Below, piece after piece: positions 7,707 to 19,092 of a stretch of DNA of 64,000 nt. Location: assembly GCF_026340655.1 (NCBI RefSeq), contig NZ_JAPEOZ010000001.1:7440001-7504000 (forward strand), given 5' to 3'. Source of the stretch: Streptomyces sp. NBC_01275 (GTDB taxonomy: Bacteria > Actinomycetota > Actinomycetes > Streptomycetales > Streptomycetaceae). The notes under the pieces are model-generated. The model was not told the origin of the DNA and did not search any database. It saw only the letters and a list, made by a program, of their open reading frames with translations. The first letter of the stretch is position 1; every line of letters begins with the position of its first letter. Both the position numbers and the translations under genes were made by a program.

Positions 7707-10091
7707 TCAGCCCGCCCGCTCCAGCAGTGCCACCGGACGGTGTGCCAACAGCTCCGCCACGCGCGCGTGCCCCGTGAACTCCCGTTCCGGATCCAGCAGA
7801 TCGCGCCACCGCCCCGGCGGCAACGCCAGCCGGGTCTCCCGCCAGCCGCCCGCCCGCTCCAGCCGGAGTGACAGCCGCGTCACGGCCGTGACCACCGCGC
7901 CGGAGCGCGCGAACGCCAGGCAGTGCTCCGCGGCCGGCCCCTCGGCCGTCAGCGGCTCGTACGTCGCCCGGTCCCCGAAGACGGCGGGCCGCCGCCGACG
8001 CAGCCGCAGCGCGGCCGACGTCACCGCGTCCTTGACGCCGGGACTCTCCGGCGGGAACCGCACGGGACGCCGGTTGTCGGGGTCCACCAAGGCGCGGTAC
8101 TCGCTCTCGGTGCCCTGGTAGAGGTCCGGCACGCCCGGCATCGTCAGATGCACCAGCGCCGTGCCCAGCACATTGGCCTCGATGTACGGCTCCAGGGCGG
8201 CGCGCAGCGCGGCCACCCGCTCGCCCGGCGGCCCGCAGGGCCCCGCGGCGACGAACGCGGCCACCGCCTCCTCGTACGGCGGCTCCTGCTCCGTCCAGCT
8301 CGTGTACAGGCCCGCCTCGCGCGCGTGCTTCAGCAGGGCCTCCCGCACCCGCTCCACGGACGACGGCCCCAGCCCGAAGACGGTCTGCCAGGCCGCCCAC
8401 GCGAGCTGCCCGTCCGTCGCCGCGTCGTCCCTGTCGTCCTTCCGCGCGCGGGTGACCTGCGCCAGCACGTCCGCCCAGCGCTGCGGGCACTCGGTGAGCA
8501 CGGCCAGCGCGGCGCGCACGTCGGCGCTGCGCTTGGTGTCGTGCGTCGACACGACCGTCCCGGTGGCCGGCCAGTCGCGCTGCACGCGCGCGCAGTACGC
8601 GTGGAAGCCCGCCGGGGACACGCCCGGGCCGCCCGGATCGCCGCCCACCTCGTTCGCCGACAGCAGCGGCACGTACCGGTAGAACGCCGTGTCCTCCATC
8701 GACTTGGCGCGCAGCGCGGACCCGGTCTGCGCGAACCGGGCCCGGAACTCCTCCCGCGCGCGTCCCGCCCCGCCCAGCACCAGAGCGCGCACCGCGTCCA
8801 CCGCGCCGGCCTCCTCGGGCACGACGAACGCCCGCCGCGCCTCTTCGGCCGCCTTCTCGGTGACGACGAGGGCCGCGTCGCCCGAGGCGTACGGCCGGTA
8901 GACCTCCAGGCGCACCAGCAGCTCCTCCAGCGCCGTGCGCAGCGCCCAGGGGGCCCGGTCGCGCAGTGCGGGGTCCGGCGCGGCGGCGCACGCCCGGGAC
9001 GCGGTCCGGGTCAGCCGGTCCAGTTCGGCCGCCAGCTCGTGCGCGAGCACCCCGTACGCCGCCCGCCGCGCGGTCGCCGCCCAGTCGCCGCCACGGTCCG
9101 TCTGCGGGGCCGCGAAGCTCCTGTAATGGTCCAGGAGCTCCCGGGCCCCCTCGGAGTCCGTGAACAGGCCGTCCACGCGGCGCAGGGCGTCGTAGCCGGT
9201 GGTGCCGGCGACGGGCCAGGAGTCCGGCAGGCGCTCCCCGTCCGCCAGGATCTTCTCCACGACCGTCCAGCGGCCGCCGCTGGCCTGGTGCAGCCGGTCC
9301 AGGTAGCCGTCGGGGTCGGCGAGGCCGTCGGGGTGGTCGACGCGCAGCCCGTCGACCACGCCCTCGTGCAGCAGCTGGAGGATCTTGGCGTGGGTGGCCT
9401 CGAACACCTCCGGGTCCTCCACCCGCACCCCGATCAGCTCCGAGATGCTGAAGAAGCGTCGGTAGTTCAGCTCGGTGCGGGCCAGCCGCCACCACACCGG
9501 CCGGTACCACTGGGCGTCCAGCAGCTGCGGCAGCGGCAGCTCCTCGGTGCCTTCGCGCAGCGGCAGGACGTGGTCGTAGTAGCGCAGGACGTCCCCGTCG
9601 ACCCGCAGCCGGTCCAGCTCGGTCCCGACGGGGTGGGCGAGCACCGGGACCAGCAGCTGACCGCCCTGCGCCTCCCAGTCGACGTCGAACCAGCGCGCGT
9701 ACGGCGACTTCGGGCCCTCCCGCAGCACCTCCCACAGGGCGTGGTTGTGGCGCGGGGCCATCGCCATGTGGTTCGGCACGATGTCCACGACCAGCCCGAG
9801 CCCGTGCTCGCGCGCGACGCGCGCCAGCGCCCGCAGCCCCTCCTCCCCGCCCAGTTCCTCCCGCACGCGCGCGTGGTCCACCACGTCGTAGCCGTGCGGG
9901 GAGCCCGGCACGGCCTCCAGGACCGGCGACAGATGCAGATGCGAGACGCCGAGCGAGGCCAGGTACGGCACGGCCGCCGCCGCGGCCGCGAACGGGAACG
10001 CGGGCTGCAGCTGCAGCCGGTAGGTGGCCGTGGGCAGGACAGGCAGGACGGGCCGGACAGACAGGTCGGCGGCGGGGCGCGCAGAGGTCAT
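7707..10091 (-). CDS. treY: Malto-oligosyltrehalose synthase
   Basis: A 794-residue GH13 enzyme that converts the reducing-end maltose of a malto-oligosaccharide into a trehalosyl unit. Typical TreY features are TATYRLQL near the N-terminus, PYLASLGVSHLHLSPVLEA, GSPHGYDVVDH, GLVVDIVPNHMA, GLRVDHPDGLADPDGYL and DTKRSADVRAR-type sequence in the C-terminal half (STHDTKRSADVRA). Length agrees with actinobacterial TreY. The gene follows glgX by 91 bp on the same strand, and the debranched glucans made by GlgX are its substrates. Confidence 0.95.
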   Translation of the reverse strand: MTSARPAADLSVRPVLPVLPTATYRLQLQPAFPFAAAAAAVPYLASLGVSHLHLSPVLEAVPGSPHGYDVVDHARVREELGGEEGLRALARVAREHGLGLVVDIVPNHMAMAPRHNHALWEVLREGPKSPYARWFDVDWEAQGGQLLVPVLAHPVGTELDRLRVDGDVLRYYDHVLPLREGTEELPLPQLLDAQWYRPVWWRLARTELNYRRFFSISELIGVRVEDPEVFEATHAKILQLLHEGVVDGLRVDHPDGLADPDGYLDRLHQASGGRWTVVEKILADGERLPDSWPVAGTTGYDALRRVDGLFTDSEGARELLDHYRSFAAPQTDRGGDWAATARRAAYGVLAHELAAELDRLTRTASRACAAAPDPALRDRAPWALRTALEELLVRLEVYRPYASGDAALVVTEKAAEEARRAFVVPEEAGAVDAVRALVLGGAGRAREEFRARFAQTGSALRAKSMEDTAFYRYVPLLSANEVGGDPGGPGVSPAGFHAYCARVQRDWPATGTVVSTHDTKRSADVRAALAVLTECPQRWADVLAQVTRARKDDRDDAATDGQLAWAAWQTVFGLGPSSVERVREALLKHAREAGLYTSWTEQEPPYEEAVAAFVAAGPCGPPGERVAALRAALEPYIEANVLGTALVHLTMPGVPDLYQGTESEYRALVDPDNRRPVRFPPESPGVKDAVTSAALRLRRRRPAVFGDRATYEPLTAEGPAAEHCLAFARSGAVVTAVTRLSLRLERAGGWRETRLALPPGRWRDLLDPEREFTGHARVAELLAHRPVALLERAG

Positions 10092-10182
10092 GGAGACCTA
10101 CGTACCCGCCCCGCCGCCTTTCGTGTCATCGCCCCCGCCAGGTGGACGCTGCGACCTCGCCGGGGGGACGCCGGGCGGGTCG

Positions 10183-12369
<2,187 letters not shown>

Positions 12370-12560
12370 GACTCTTTCAGGTGTGCCGTCGCGCCGGGGG
12401 CGCCTTCACGACGAGTCTCCCCGAAAGTGAGGGAACCACCTTCGACTTACGTCCCTCTTACCCGACGACCGGTGCAGACGTCGCGTTAGGGACGGATGCC
12501 GAACCAGTGGGGCAGACACGTACTCCCGGGGCGAACGGGGAGTAGGGGGAAGATGTGCGC

Positions 12561-13373
12561 ATGCTAGTGCGCCGCCACCTGGGCAAGGTGGTGGCAGGCG
12601 CGGCCATGGCGGTCGCGGGGACGGCCGTGATGATCGGAATCACCCTTCCGGGCACGGCAGGGGCGGACGAGACAGGAGGGAGCACGGGCGGGAAGACCGG
12701 CCAGAGCGGACAGCAGGCGGCCGGGCAGCAGGGGGGCACGGTCCAGCCCGGCGTCGTCGAGCAGGCGCCGGCCGAGGGCGAGAAGGGCACGGGCCGCGAC
12801 CCGCTGACGGACGACGAGACGAAGCGGGTCGAGCGCCTCGCGCTGAGCCAGTCGCTCTTCAACAGCAGCGAGAACGTGGACGGCGACCGCGGCCCGCAGC
12901 GACTCGGCGTGGATCTCGCCGAGCCCGACGCGGACGAACTCGACGACCCGAACGCGCCCCGGCGCGCCGACGTGACGTTCTACGACTACAAGGACGACAC
13001 GCTCGTCACCAAGACGGTCAATCTCGACACGGGCAAGGTCGAACAGACCGGCACCCAGCACGGCGTCCAGCCTCCGCTGAGCACCGACGAGCAGACCGAG
13101 GCGGCCCGGCTGCTGATCGCCGACCCGCTCGGCGCGGGTCTGAAGGCGGACTTCAAGGACGCCACCGGCACGGAGCTCACCTCCCCGGACCAGCTGCTGC
13201 TCGCCAGCATGGTGTACCGGGCGACGCCGGGCGCCCAGTCCGCGGCCCTCGACCAGTGCGGTGAGCACCGCTGTGTGCGGCTGCTGCCGAAGGTGAAGAA
13301 CGGCCCGTGGATCGACACCCGGTCCCTGGTGATCGACCTCAGCACCCGCAAGGTCGCGAAGCTCACCGGCTGA
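12561..13373 (+). CDS. Secreted protein of unknown function, partner of amine oxidase gene
   Basis: A 270-residue exported protein. The N-terminus has Arg-Arg followed by a hydrophobic segment and a cleavage-like TAGADE, so a Sec or Tat signal. Next comes a Gly/Gln-rich low-complexity linker (about residues 35-70) and a folded acidic domain ending with one cysteine pair (DQCGEHRC). I do not recognise a catalytic motif. It lies 110 bp upstream of the copper amine oxidase gene on the same strand and is probably co-transcribed with it. I chose ATG 12561 because AGGGGGAAG lies about 9 nt upstream. GTG 12555 is also in frame. Confidence 0.7.
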   Translation: MLVRRHLGKVVAGAAMAVAGTAVMIGITLPGTAGADETGGSTGGKTGQSGQQAAGQQGGTVQPGVVEQAPAEGEKGTGRDPLTDDETKRVERLALSQSLFNSSENVDGDRGPQRLGVDLAEPDADELDDPNAPRRADVTFYDYKDDTLVTKTVNLDTGKVEQTGTQHGVQPPLSTDEQTEAARLLIADPLGAGLKADFKDATGTELTSPDQLLLASMVYRATPGAQSAALDQCGEHRCVRLLPKVKNGPWIDTRSLVIDLSTRKVAKLTG

Positions 13374-13483
13374 GCCGACCGCCCTTCGGGGCGCCGTGGT
13401 CGCGGTGACCGCGTCGGCCACCGTCCACTTTTCCAACCCGCACCTCCTGTCCAGAATTCATGCTGTCTAGGAGTCATGTCTTC

Positions 13484-14803
13484 ATGCCCGTGATCAGAAA
13501 CCGCCGTGCCCGCAAGGGAGCGGCCGTCGGCCTGTCCCTGGCCGCACTGGCCGTCGGCGCGACGGCCGGGGCCGGACCCGCCGCCGCCCAGCCGAAGGCG
13601 GCCCCCGCTGCGGCCGCCGACTGCAGCGCGGCCTACCGCATCGAACAGAAGCTCTCCACCGGCACCACCTGGCGCATGTGCTGGCGCTACGAGGCCAAGT
13701 CCGGGCTCATCCTGGAGAAGGTCACCTACCAGCCGCCCGGCGAGCCCAAGCCGATCAGGGTCCTCACCAGCGCCAAGATCGCCCAGATCCACGTGCCCTA
13801 CGACGACGGCACGAACGAGTACAACGACGTCACCGACTACAACTTCGGCTCCGGCCTGGTGAACCTGGCCCCCGCAGAATGCCCCGGCGGCACCATCAAG
13901 ACGGTCAAGGTCCCCGAGGCCTTCGACCCCGAGCACCCCAACGTCAAGGGCCTGTGCACCACCACCCGCTCGCGCGGCCACGCCTACCGCATGCAGGCCG
14001 ACACGGGCAACAAGGTCTACCAGGCCCAGGGCAAGGACCTGTTGATCTACACGGTCAACAAGGTCGGCTGGTACGAGTACATGACCGAGTGGCGCTTCTC
14101 CGACGACGGCACCGTCAACATGAACGTCGGCGCCACCGGCAGCCTCTCGCCCTTCGACTACGACGCCGGCGACGGCCGCGGCTGGCCGATAGGCAAGGGC
14201 GCGCAGGCCAAGGCCACCAGCCACAGCCACAACGTCTTCTGGCGGCTGGACTTCGGTCTCGACGGCTCCTCCGCCAACAAGATCGAGCAGTACGACTCGG
14301 TGGTCAGCCCGCCCGCGAGCGGCCAGCAGGGCCCGACCAACAAGACCACCCGCACCCCCGTCACCAAGGAACTCGCCGGGGACGCCAAGAACATGCGCTG
14401 GTGGCGTGTGGTCAGCAACATCGGCAAGAACAAGGACGGCCACCCGCGCTCGTACGAGCTCGTCCCCGGCGTCACCACCAAGTACTCCGGACGCAGCTTC
14501 ACCAAGCACGACGTCTACTTCACCGAGTACAACAAGTGCGAGATGTACGCCAGCAACAACCCCCTCAACTGCGGTACGGGGCACCCCAAGTCCGTGGACA
14601 AGTGGGTCGACGGGCAGACCCTCACACACCCCGTGGCCTGGGTGAACGTGGGCTTCCACCACATCGCGCGCGACGAGGACCAACAGCCCATGCCGGTCCA
14701 CTGGCAGGGCTTCTCGATCGTCCCCCGGGACGTCACCGCTATGAATCCGCTCACTCCGCCCGCACTCGCGGGTCAGAACGGGCGGCCGAGCACCGGCAGT
14801 TGA
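13484..14803 (+). CDS. Secreted copper amine oxidase
   Basis: A 439-residue exported copper/topaquinone oxidase. After a signal peptide (ends about AGAGPAAAQ), copper ligands are visible as HSH (about H247 and H249, followed by NVFWRLDF) and a C-terminal His in GFHHIARDEDQQPMPVHW. The presumed topaquinone Tyr is about residue 197 in VGWYEY, followed by DGTVNMNVGATG. The usual Asn before that Tyr is Trp here. The protein is shorter than classical oxidases (about 640) because the N-terminal cystatin-like domains are reduced. ATG 13484 has AGGAG 10 nt upstream; ATG 13460 does not. Confidence 0.8.
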   Translation: MPVIRNRRARKGAAVGLSLAALAVGATAGAGPAAAQPKAAPAAAADCSAAYRIEQKLSTGTTWRMCWRYEAKSGLILEKVTYQPPGEPKPIRVLTSAKIAQIHVPYDDGTNEYNDVTDYNFGSGLVNLAPAECPGGTIKTVKVPEAFDPEHPNVKGLCTTTRSRGHAYRMQADTGNKVYQAQGKDLLIYTVNKVGWYEYMTEWRFSDDGTVNMNVGATGSLSPFDYDAGDGRGWPIGKGAQAKATSHSHNVFWRLDFGLDGSSANKIEQYDSVVSPPASGQQGPTNKTTRTPVTKELAGDAKNMRWWRVVSNIGKNKDGHPRSYELVPGVTTKYSGRSFTKHDVYFTEYNKCEMYASNNPLNCGTGHPKSVDKWVDGQTLTHPVAWVNVGFHHIARDEDQQPMPVHWQGFSIVPRDVTAMNPLTPPALAGQNGRPSTGS

Positions 14804-14905
14804 GAAACGACCTGTCCATCCGGCTGCACCGTCGACCGCTCCCGGAGTACCCTTCCTTGATCGTTGGGACGGGGAGTGCTCGGGGGAGCGGAAGGCGGTG
14901 CGCGG

Positions 14906-16144
14906 GTGGGCTCGGGAGGGCTGGAGCTGCCCCCTGGTGACGAGGGTCACGAGGGGAGCTCCACAGAGGTCCCGCCCGGCACGGTGTCCCTGGCCCGGCC
15001 GATGGAGACGAACGCCATCGGACCGGAGCTGGACTGGGACGCCGACGCCTGGCGCGAGGTGCGCACCCGCGCCCAGCGGGCCGGCCGGGCCTACATCTGG
15101 CTGAACCTCGTCGAACAGCGGTTGCGCGCCGTCGTGTCGGCCGTGCTGCGGCCCATCTACGAACCCGTCCACGGCGACGAGTGGGCGGTCGCCGCGGCCG
15201 GACCCGCCGGACAGGAGTGGGTGCAGCGGGCGGTCGCCGTACGCGAAGTCAGCCGCCGCAAGGGCTACTTGCTCGACCCGGCCGACGACAACGTGGTCTC
15301 CTTCCTCACGCTGCCGCAGCTGCGCGAGCTGATGGTGCAGCACTGGCCGTGCTTCGAGCCGTACTTCGACGACCGCAGGGACGTCGAACTCGCCCTGGAC
15401 GAGCTGGAGGTCACCCGTAACGTCGTCTCCCGCAACCGGGCCCTGTCCGAGGCGGTCCTCAACCAGGCGGAGCGCGCCTCCTCGCGGCTGCTGGAGATGC
15501 TCGGCACGGGCGGCGACGTGCCGTCCGCGCGCCGGCTGCCCGTCGACGCGGTCGAGGACCTCGTGGGCGACCGGTACGCGGACGTGGTCGCCGTCCACTC
15601 CGACCGGGTGCGGCTGATGCGGCAGTTCCCCGCCGAGGACATCTTCGACGGCGCCCGCCGCCTCGACGCCATCGGCATCGGCCTCAACCTGCTGGTGCAG
15701 AACTTCTCCGGACGGCGGCTGATCCGCCTCGCCGAGGCCGGCGCCCGCATCCGGCTGCTCTTCATCAACCCGGCCTCCAGCGCGGTCAAGCGCCGCGAAC
15801 GCGAACTCGGGATGAAGCGGGGCGAGCTGAGCCGCGCAGTGGAGATGAACATCCTGCACATGCGCCGGGTCCGCTCCCGGCTGCGCGATCCGGACGCCTT
15901 CCAGATCCAGGTCTACGACGAGACGCCCCGCTTCACCGCCTACCTCGTCGACGGCGACGGCACCGACGGCGTCGCGGTCGTCCAGTCCTATCTGCGGCGG
16001 ATGCGCGGCATGGAGGCGCCGGTGCTGGTGCTGCGCAACGGCAGCCGGGTGGTCAAGTCGGGCGAAGCGGATGAAGGCGGACTCTTCGGGGCGTACCGCG
16101 AGGAGTTCGAGCAGGCCTGGGTGGATTCGCGACCGGTGTCCTGA
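14906..16144 (+). CDS. SAV2148 family HEPN domain protein
   Basis: A 412-residue conserved actinobacterial protein. The N-terminal part (from DWDADAWREVRTRAQRAGRA) is a Swt1-type HEPN domain with the helix ELEVTRNVVSRNRALSEAVL. HEPN RNases carry RNxxxH at that place; here the sequence is R171-N-V-V-S-R, so the catalytic His is absent. The C-terminal part (GIGLNLLVQNFSGRRLIRLAEAGARIRLLFINP) resembles a PLD-like/DUF5919 domain. The family is named after a Streptomyces avermitilis gene. GTG 14906 follows a GGAAGG; TTG 14864 is the alternative. Confidence 0.75.
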   Translation: MGSGGLELPPGDEGHEGSSTEVPPGTVSLARPMETNAIGPELDWDADAWREVRTRAQRAGRAYIWLNLVEQRLRAVVSAVLRPIYEPVHGDEWAVAAAGPAGQEWVQRAVAVREVSRRKGYLLDPADDNVVSFLTLPQLRELMVQHWPCFEPYFDDRRDVELALDELEVTRNVVSRNRALSEAVLNQAERASSRLLEMLGTGGDVPSARRLPVDAVEDLVGDRYADVVAVHSDRVRLMRQFPAEDIFDGARRLDAIGIGLNLLVQNFSGRRLIRLAEAGARIRLLFINPASSAVKRRERELGMKRGELSRAVEMNILHMRRVRSRLRDPDAFQIQVYDETPRFTAYLVDGDGTDGVAVVQSYLRRMRGMEAPVLVLRNGSRVVKSGEADEGGLFGAYREEFEQAWVDSRPVS

Positions 16145-16253
16145 GCTGTCCGGTCCCTTCCCGGGGTAAGCGGAACACGGTCCTCTGATTGTCAGTGGCG
16201 CATGCGATGGTGGAGGCCACTGGGGGAAAGCACCACCGAGAAGGGGGGCCACC

Positions 16254-16979
16254 ATGGCCTGGCACCGGGAACTGCTGATCGGCTTCGACCTGGAGACGAC
16301 CGGGACGGACCCGCGCGAGGCGCGCATCGTCACGGGAGCCGTGATCGAGGTCAAGGGCGGACAGGTCCTGGGCCGCCGCGAGTGGCTGGCGGATCCGGGC
16401 GTGGAGATCCCGGCGGATGCGGTGGCCGTGCACGGGATCAGCAACGAGCGGGCGAGCGCCGAGGGCAGCCCGGCCGACGGGGTCGCGGACGCGATCGCCG
16501 ACGTCCTCACGTCGTACTGGCGCACCGGGGTCCCGGTCGTCGCCTACAACGCCGCCTTCGACCTGAGCCTGCTCTCCGCCGAGCTGCGGCGGCACGGACT
16601 GCCCTCGCTGCGCGAGCGCCTGGGCGGCCTGGAGCCGGCCCCGGTCATCGATCCGTACACCATCGACCGCTGGGCCGACCGCTACCGCCGCGGCAAGCGC
16701 AACCTCGAAGCGGTCTGCTCCGAGTACGGCGTCCCGCTCGACGCCGCCCACGACGCCTCCGCCGACGCCCTGGCCGCGGCCCGGCTGGCCTGCGCGATAG
16801 GCGACCGCCACCCGAAGATCGCGGCCCTCGGCCCGGCGGAGCTGCACCGCCGTCAGATCGAGTGGTACGCCGAGTGGGCGGCGGACTTCCAGAGCTTCCT
16901 GCGCCGCAAGGGCGACGCGAACGCGGTGGTGGACGGGGTGTGGCCGCTGCGGGAGCCGGTGGACAGCCGGTCCGCCTGA
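16254..16979 (+). CDS. DEDDh 3'-5' exonuclease (DnaQ-like)
   Basis: A 241-residue exonuclease of the DNA polymerase III epsilon superfamily. ExoI is FDLETTGTD (D and E metal ligands), ExoII is VVAYNAAFDLSLL, and ExoIII is HDASADALAAARLA (His and Asp). There is no BRCT or other added domain. It is a stand-alone exonuclease for repair or RNA processing, not a proofreading subunit with a polymerase next to it. Its stop codon is the first of several TGA triplets inside a 14-bp tandem repeat. Confidence 0.9.
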   Translation: MAWHRELLIGFDLETTGTDPREARIVTGAVIEVKGGQVLGRREWLADPGVEIPADAVAVHGISNERASAEGSPADGVADAIADVLTSYWRTGVPVVAYNAAFDLSLLSAELRRHGLPSLRERLGGLEPAPVIDPYTIDRWADRYRRGKRNLEAVCSEYGVPLDAAHDASADALAAARLACAIGDRHPKIAALGPAELHRRQIEWYAEWAADFQSFLRRKGDANAVVDGVWPLREPVDSRSA

Positions 16980-17029
16980 GCCGGGCGGCCTGAGCCGGGC
17001 CGCCTGAGCCGGTCCGCCTGAGCCGGGCC
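16974..17029. repeat. 14-bp tandem repeat across the exonuclease stop codon
   Basis: Four units of the form GCCTGAGCCGGGCG start at 16974, 16988, 17002 and 17016, differing at one or two bases. The TGA in the first unit is the stop of the exonuclease gene. Looser GTGAGCCGC copies continue to about 17070. The tract lies between convergent genes. Confidence 0.9.
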
Positions 17030-17114
17030 GCGAGTCAGGCCGTGAGCCGCACGGCGTGAGCCGCGGCGGGAGTCCGGCCGTGACCTACGGCGCGAGCGAC
17101 GGCGTGCGCCACGC

Positions 17115-17978
17115 TCAGAACGGGTACCAGCGCACCGCCTCGTCCCCGTCCCGCAGGGACGCCACCCGCCGCTCGAACTCGGCCAGCGCCTTCGGGTTGC
17201 TCGGCGCGTGCTGGGCCACCCAGGCACAGCTGGCCGTCTCCCGGGCCCCGCGCAGCACCCCGCACCCCGCCCACTCCCGCACATCCCAGCCGTACGCCTC
17301 GGTGAAGGAGGCGTAGGCGTCGGCGGGCAGGCCGTAGCGGTCGTGGGAGAGGGCCATGACCACCAGGTCGTGCTCGCGCAGATCGGCGGAGACGGTCTCC
17401 AGGTCCACCAGGACCGGTCCTTCGGGGCCGATGTGCACATTGCGGGGCAGCGCGTCCCCGTGGATCGGGCCGGGCGGCAGCTGCGGGGCGAGCCCGGCGG
17501 CGGCCGCCGCGAAGCCGTCCCGGCGCTCGCGCAGATACGCCGCGTCCGCCGGGTCGATCGCGTCGCCCGCGAGCCGCAGCCAGCGCTCCACCCCGGACAG
17601 CAGATCGCGCGGGGGAAGGCCGAAGGAGGGGGTGGGCAGGGCGTGCACGAGCCGTAGCAGTTCGGCCAGATCCCGCGGCTGCGCGGGCCGCAGCGGATCG
17701 GGCAGCCGGTGCCACACCGTCACCGGACTTCCCTCGACGAGCAGCGGCCTCGGCTCGGCCGCCCGCACCGCGGGGACGCCCGCCTCGGCCAACCAGGCCG
17801 AGACGTCCAGCTCGCGCCGCGCCCGGTCGAGGAGCTCGGCGTCCCGGCCCACCTTCACCACCAGGTCACCGGCGGCGAACACCGCGTTCTCGCCCAGGGC
17901 GAGGAGCTGCGCCTCCGCCGCCGGACCCGGCAGCACCCCTGCCGCGGCCAGTACGTCCCGGGCCCGTGCCTCGTCCAT
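17115..17978 (-). CDS. Aminoglycoside/choline-kinase family phosphotransferase
   Basis: A 287-residue kinase-fold enzyme with intact catalytic motifs: IHGDALPRNVHI (Asp base and Asn) and VLVDLETVSADLREHDL (metal-binding Asp). The ATP-binding lobe is ENAVFAAGDLVVKVGR. The substrate is unknown; relatives act on aminoglycosides, homoserine or choline. The ATG at 17978 begins MDEARARDVLAAAG; a much longer upstream extension in this frame is Arg-rich and has no family similarity. The gene is divergent from the sugar importer operon. Confidence 0.85.
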   Translation of the reverse strand: MDEARARDVLAAAGVLPGPAAEAQLLALGENAVFAAGDLVVKVGRDAELLDRARRELDVSAWLAEAGVPAVRAAEPRPLLVEGSPVTVWHRLPDPLRPAQPRDLAELLRLVHALPTPSFGLPPRDLLSGVERWLRLAGDAIDPADAAYLRERRDGFAAAAAGLAPQLPPGPIHGDALPRNVHIGPEGPVLVDLETVSADLREHDLVVMALSHDRYGLPADAYASFTEAYGWDVREWAGCGVLRGARETASCAWVAQHAPSNPKALAEFERRVASLRDGDEAVRWYPF

Positions 17979-18150
17979 CGTCCGCCTCCGTGTCGTCGTC
18001 CGCGCGCCTGTCCAGGACGGCGTCGGGATCCGGCCATCCGCGGGCCAGTCTCGCATTCGTACAGGTCGGACGGTGTGCGCGGTGTCTTGACGGAGTACAG
18101 CGCCTTCACGACCATGGCGGGGCCCGTCGCAGCCGAGGGGAGGGGGCCCG

Positions 18151-19092
18151 GTGTCCGTGTCGTCGGCGACCCAGAGGAGACGGACGACGCGCCGCGTGTC
18201 CGGTGCGGGGCCACCGCGGGGCGTCGCCGCACCCGGCGCGTGGTTCCTCGTCCTGCCCGCCCTGATCCCCATCCTGGTGCTGAGCGTCGGCCCGCTGCTG
18301 TACGGGATCCTGCTGGCGTTCACCGACGCCCAGTCCGGCCGGACCGCGGCCACCCGGTGGATCGGCGGTCTCAACTTCTCCGACCTGCTGCACGACACGC
18401 TGTTCTGGGAGTCGTTCCGCATCGGGCTGGTGTGGGCGGTCGGAGTGACGCTCCCGCAGTTCCTGCTCGGTCTCGGCCTCGCCCTGCTCCTGAACCAGGA
18501 CCTGCGGCTGCGCTGGCTGGCCCGCGCCCTCGCCCTCGTCCCCTGGGCCATGCCCGAGGTCGTGGTCGGCCTGATGTGGCGGCTGGTCTACAACCCGGAC
18601 GCGGGCATCCTCAACGAGACCCTGCGCGACCTGGGCCTGGGCGAGGGCCGCGACTGGCTCAGCGGCCTGGCGACCGCCCTGCCCGCGGTGATCGTCGTCG
18701 GCGTGTGGGCGGGCCTGCCGCAGACCACGGTCACCCTGCTCGCCGGGCTGCAGAACACCCCGCGGGAACTGCACGAGGCCGCCGCGGTCGACGGCGCGGG
18801 CGCCTGGCGCCGCTTCCGGACGGTCACCTGGCCCGCCCTCAAGCCCATCGCCCTCGCGGTCACGGCCCTCAACTTCATCTGGAACTTCAACAGTTTCGCC
18901 CTGGTCTACGTGCTGACCAACGGCGGTCCCGGCGGCCGCACCCGGCTGCCCATGCTCTTCGCCTACGAAGAGGCCTTCCGCTACGGGCAGTTCGGATACG
19001 CGGCGGCGATGGGCTGTGTGATGGTCGCGGTGATCTCGGTGTTCCTGGCCCTGTTCCTGGCAGGCCGGATCAGAGGAGGCGACGACGCGTGA
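18151..19092 (+). CDS. Sugar ABC transporter permease, MalF/LacF type
   Basis: A 313-residue inner-membrane permease with six hydrophobic segments and the EAA loop LHEAAAVDGAGAWRRFRTVTWP, which docks the ATPase. It is the first gene of a three-gene importer with overlapping frames. GTG 18151 is preceded by GAGGGGAGGGGG. A possible promoter is TTGACG (18087) with GACCAT 17 bp later. No ATPase gene is nearby, as is common for Streptomyces sugar importers that share the MsiK ATPase. Confidence 0.9.
   Translation: MSVSSATQRRRTTRRVSGAGPPRGVAAPGAWFLVLPALIPILVLSVGPLLYGILLAFTDAQSGRTAATRWIGGLNFSDLLHDTLFWESFRIGLVWAVGVTLPQFLLGLGLALLLNQDLRLRWLARALALVPWAMPEVVVGLMWRLVYNPDAGILNETLRDLGLGEGRDWLSGLATALPAVIVVGVWAGLPQTTVTLLAGLQNTPRELHEAAAVDGAGAWRRFRTVTWPALKPIALAVTALNFIWNFNSFALVYVLTNGGPGGRTRLPMLFAYEEAFRYGQFGYAAAMGCVMVAVISVFLALFLAGRIRGGDDA

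Noticed and set aside
12986..16525. Minus-strand open frame of 1179 codons
   Set aside because: It lies antisense to the amine oxidase and HEPN genes, is rich in Gly/Val/Arg, and has no family similarity. It is a high-GC shadow frame.
17979..18551. N-terminal extension of the phosphotransferase frame at 17115
   Set aside because: The extra 190 residues are Arg/Ser-rich and antisense to the permease gene; the family fold begins at the ATG at 17978.
17709..19088. Long upstream extension of the second permease
   Set aside because: It is out of frame with two real genes and Arg/Pro-rich; the permease proper starts at GTG 19089.
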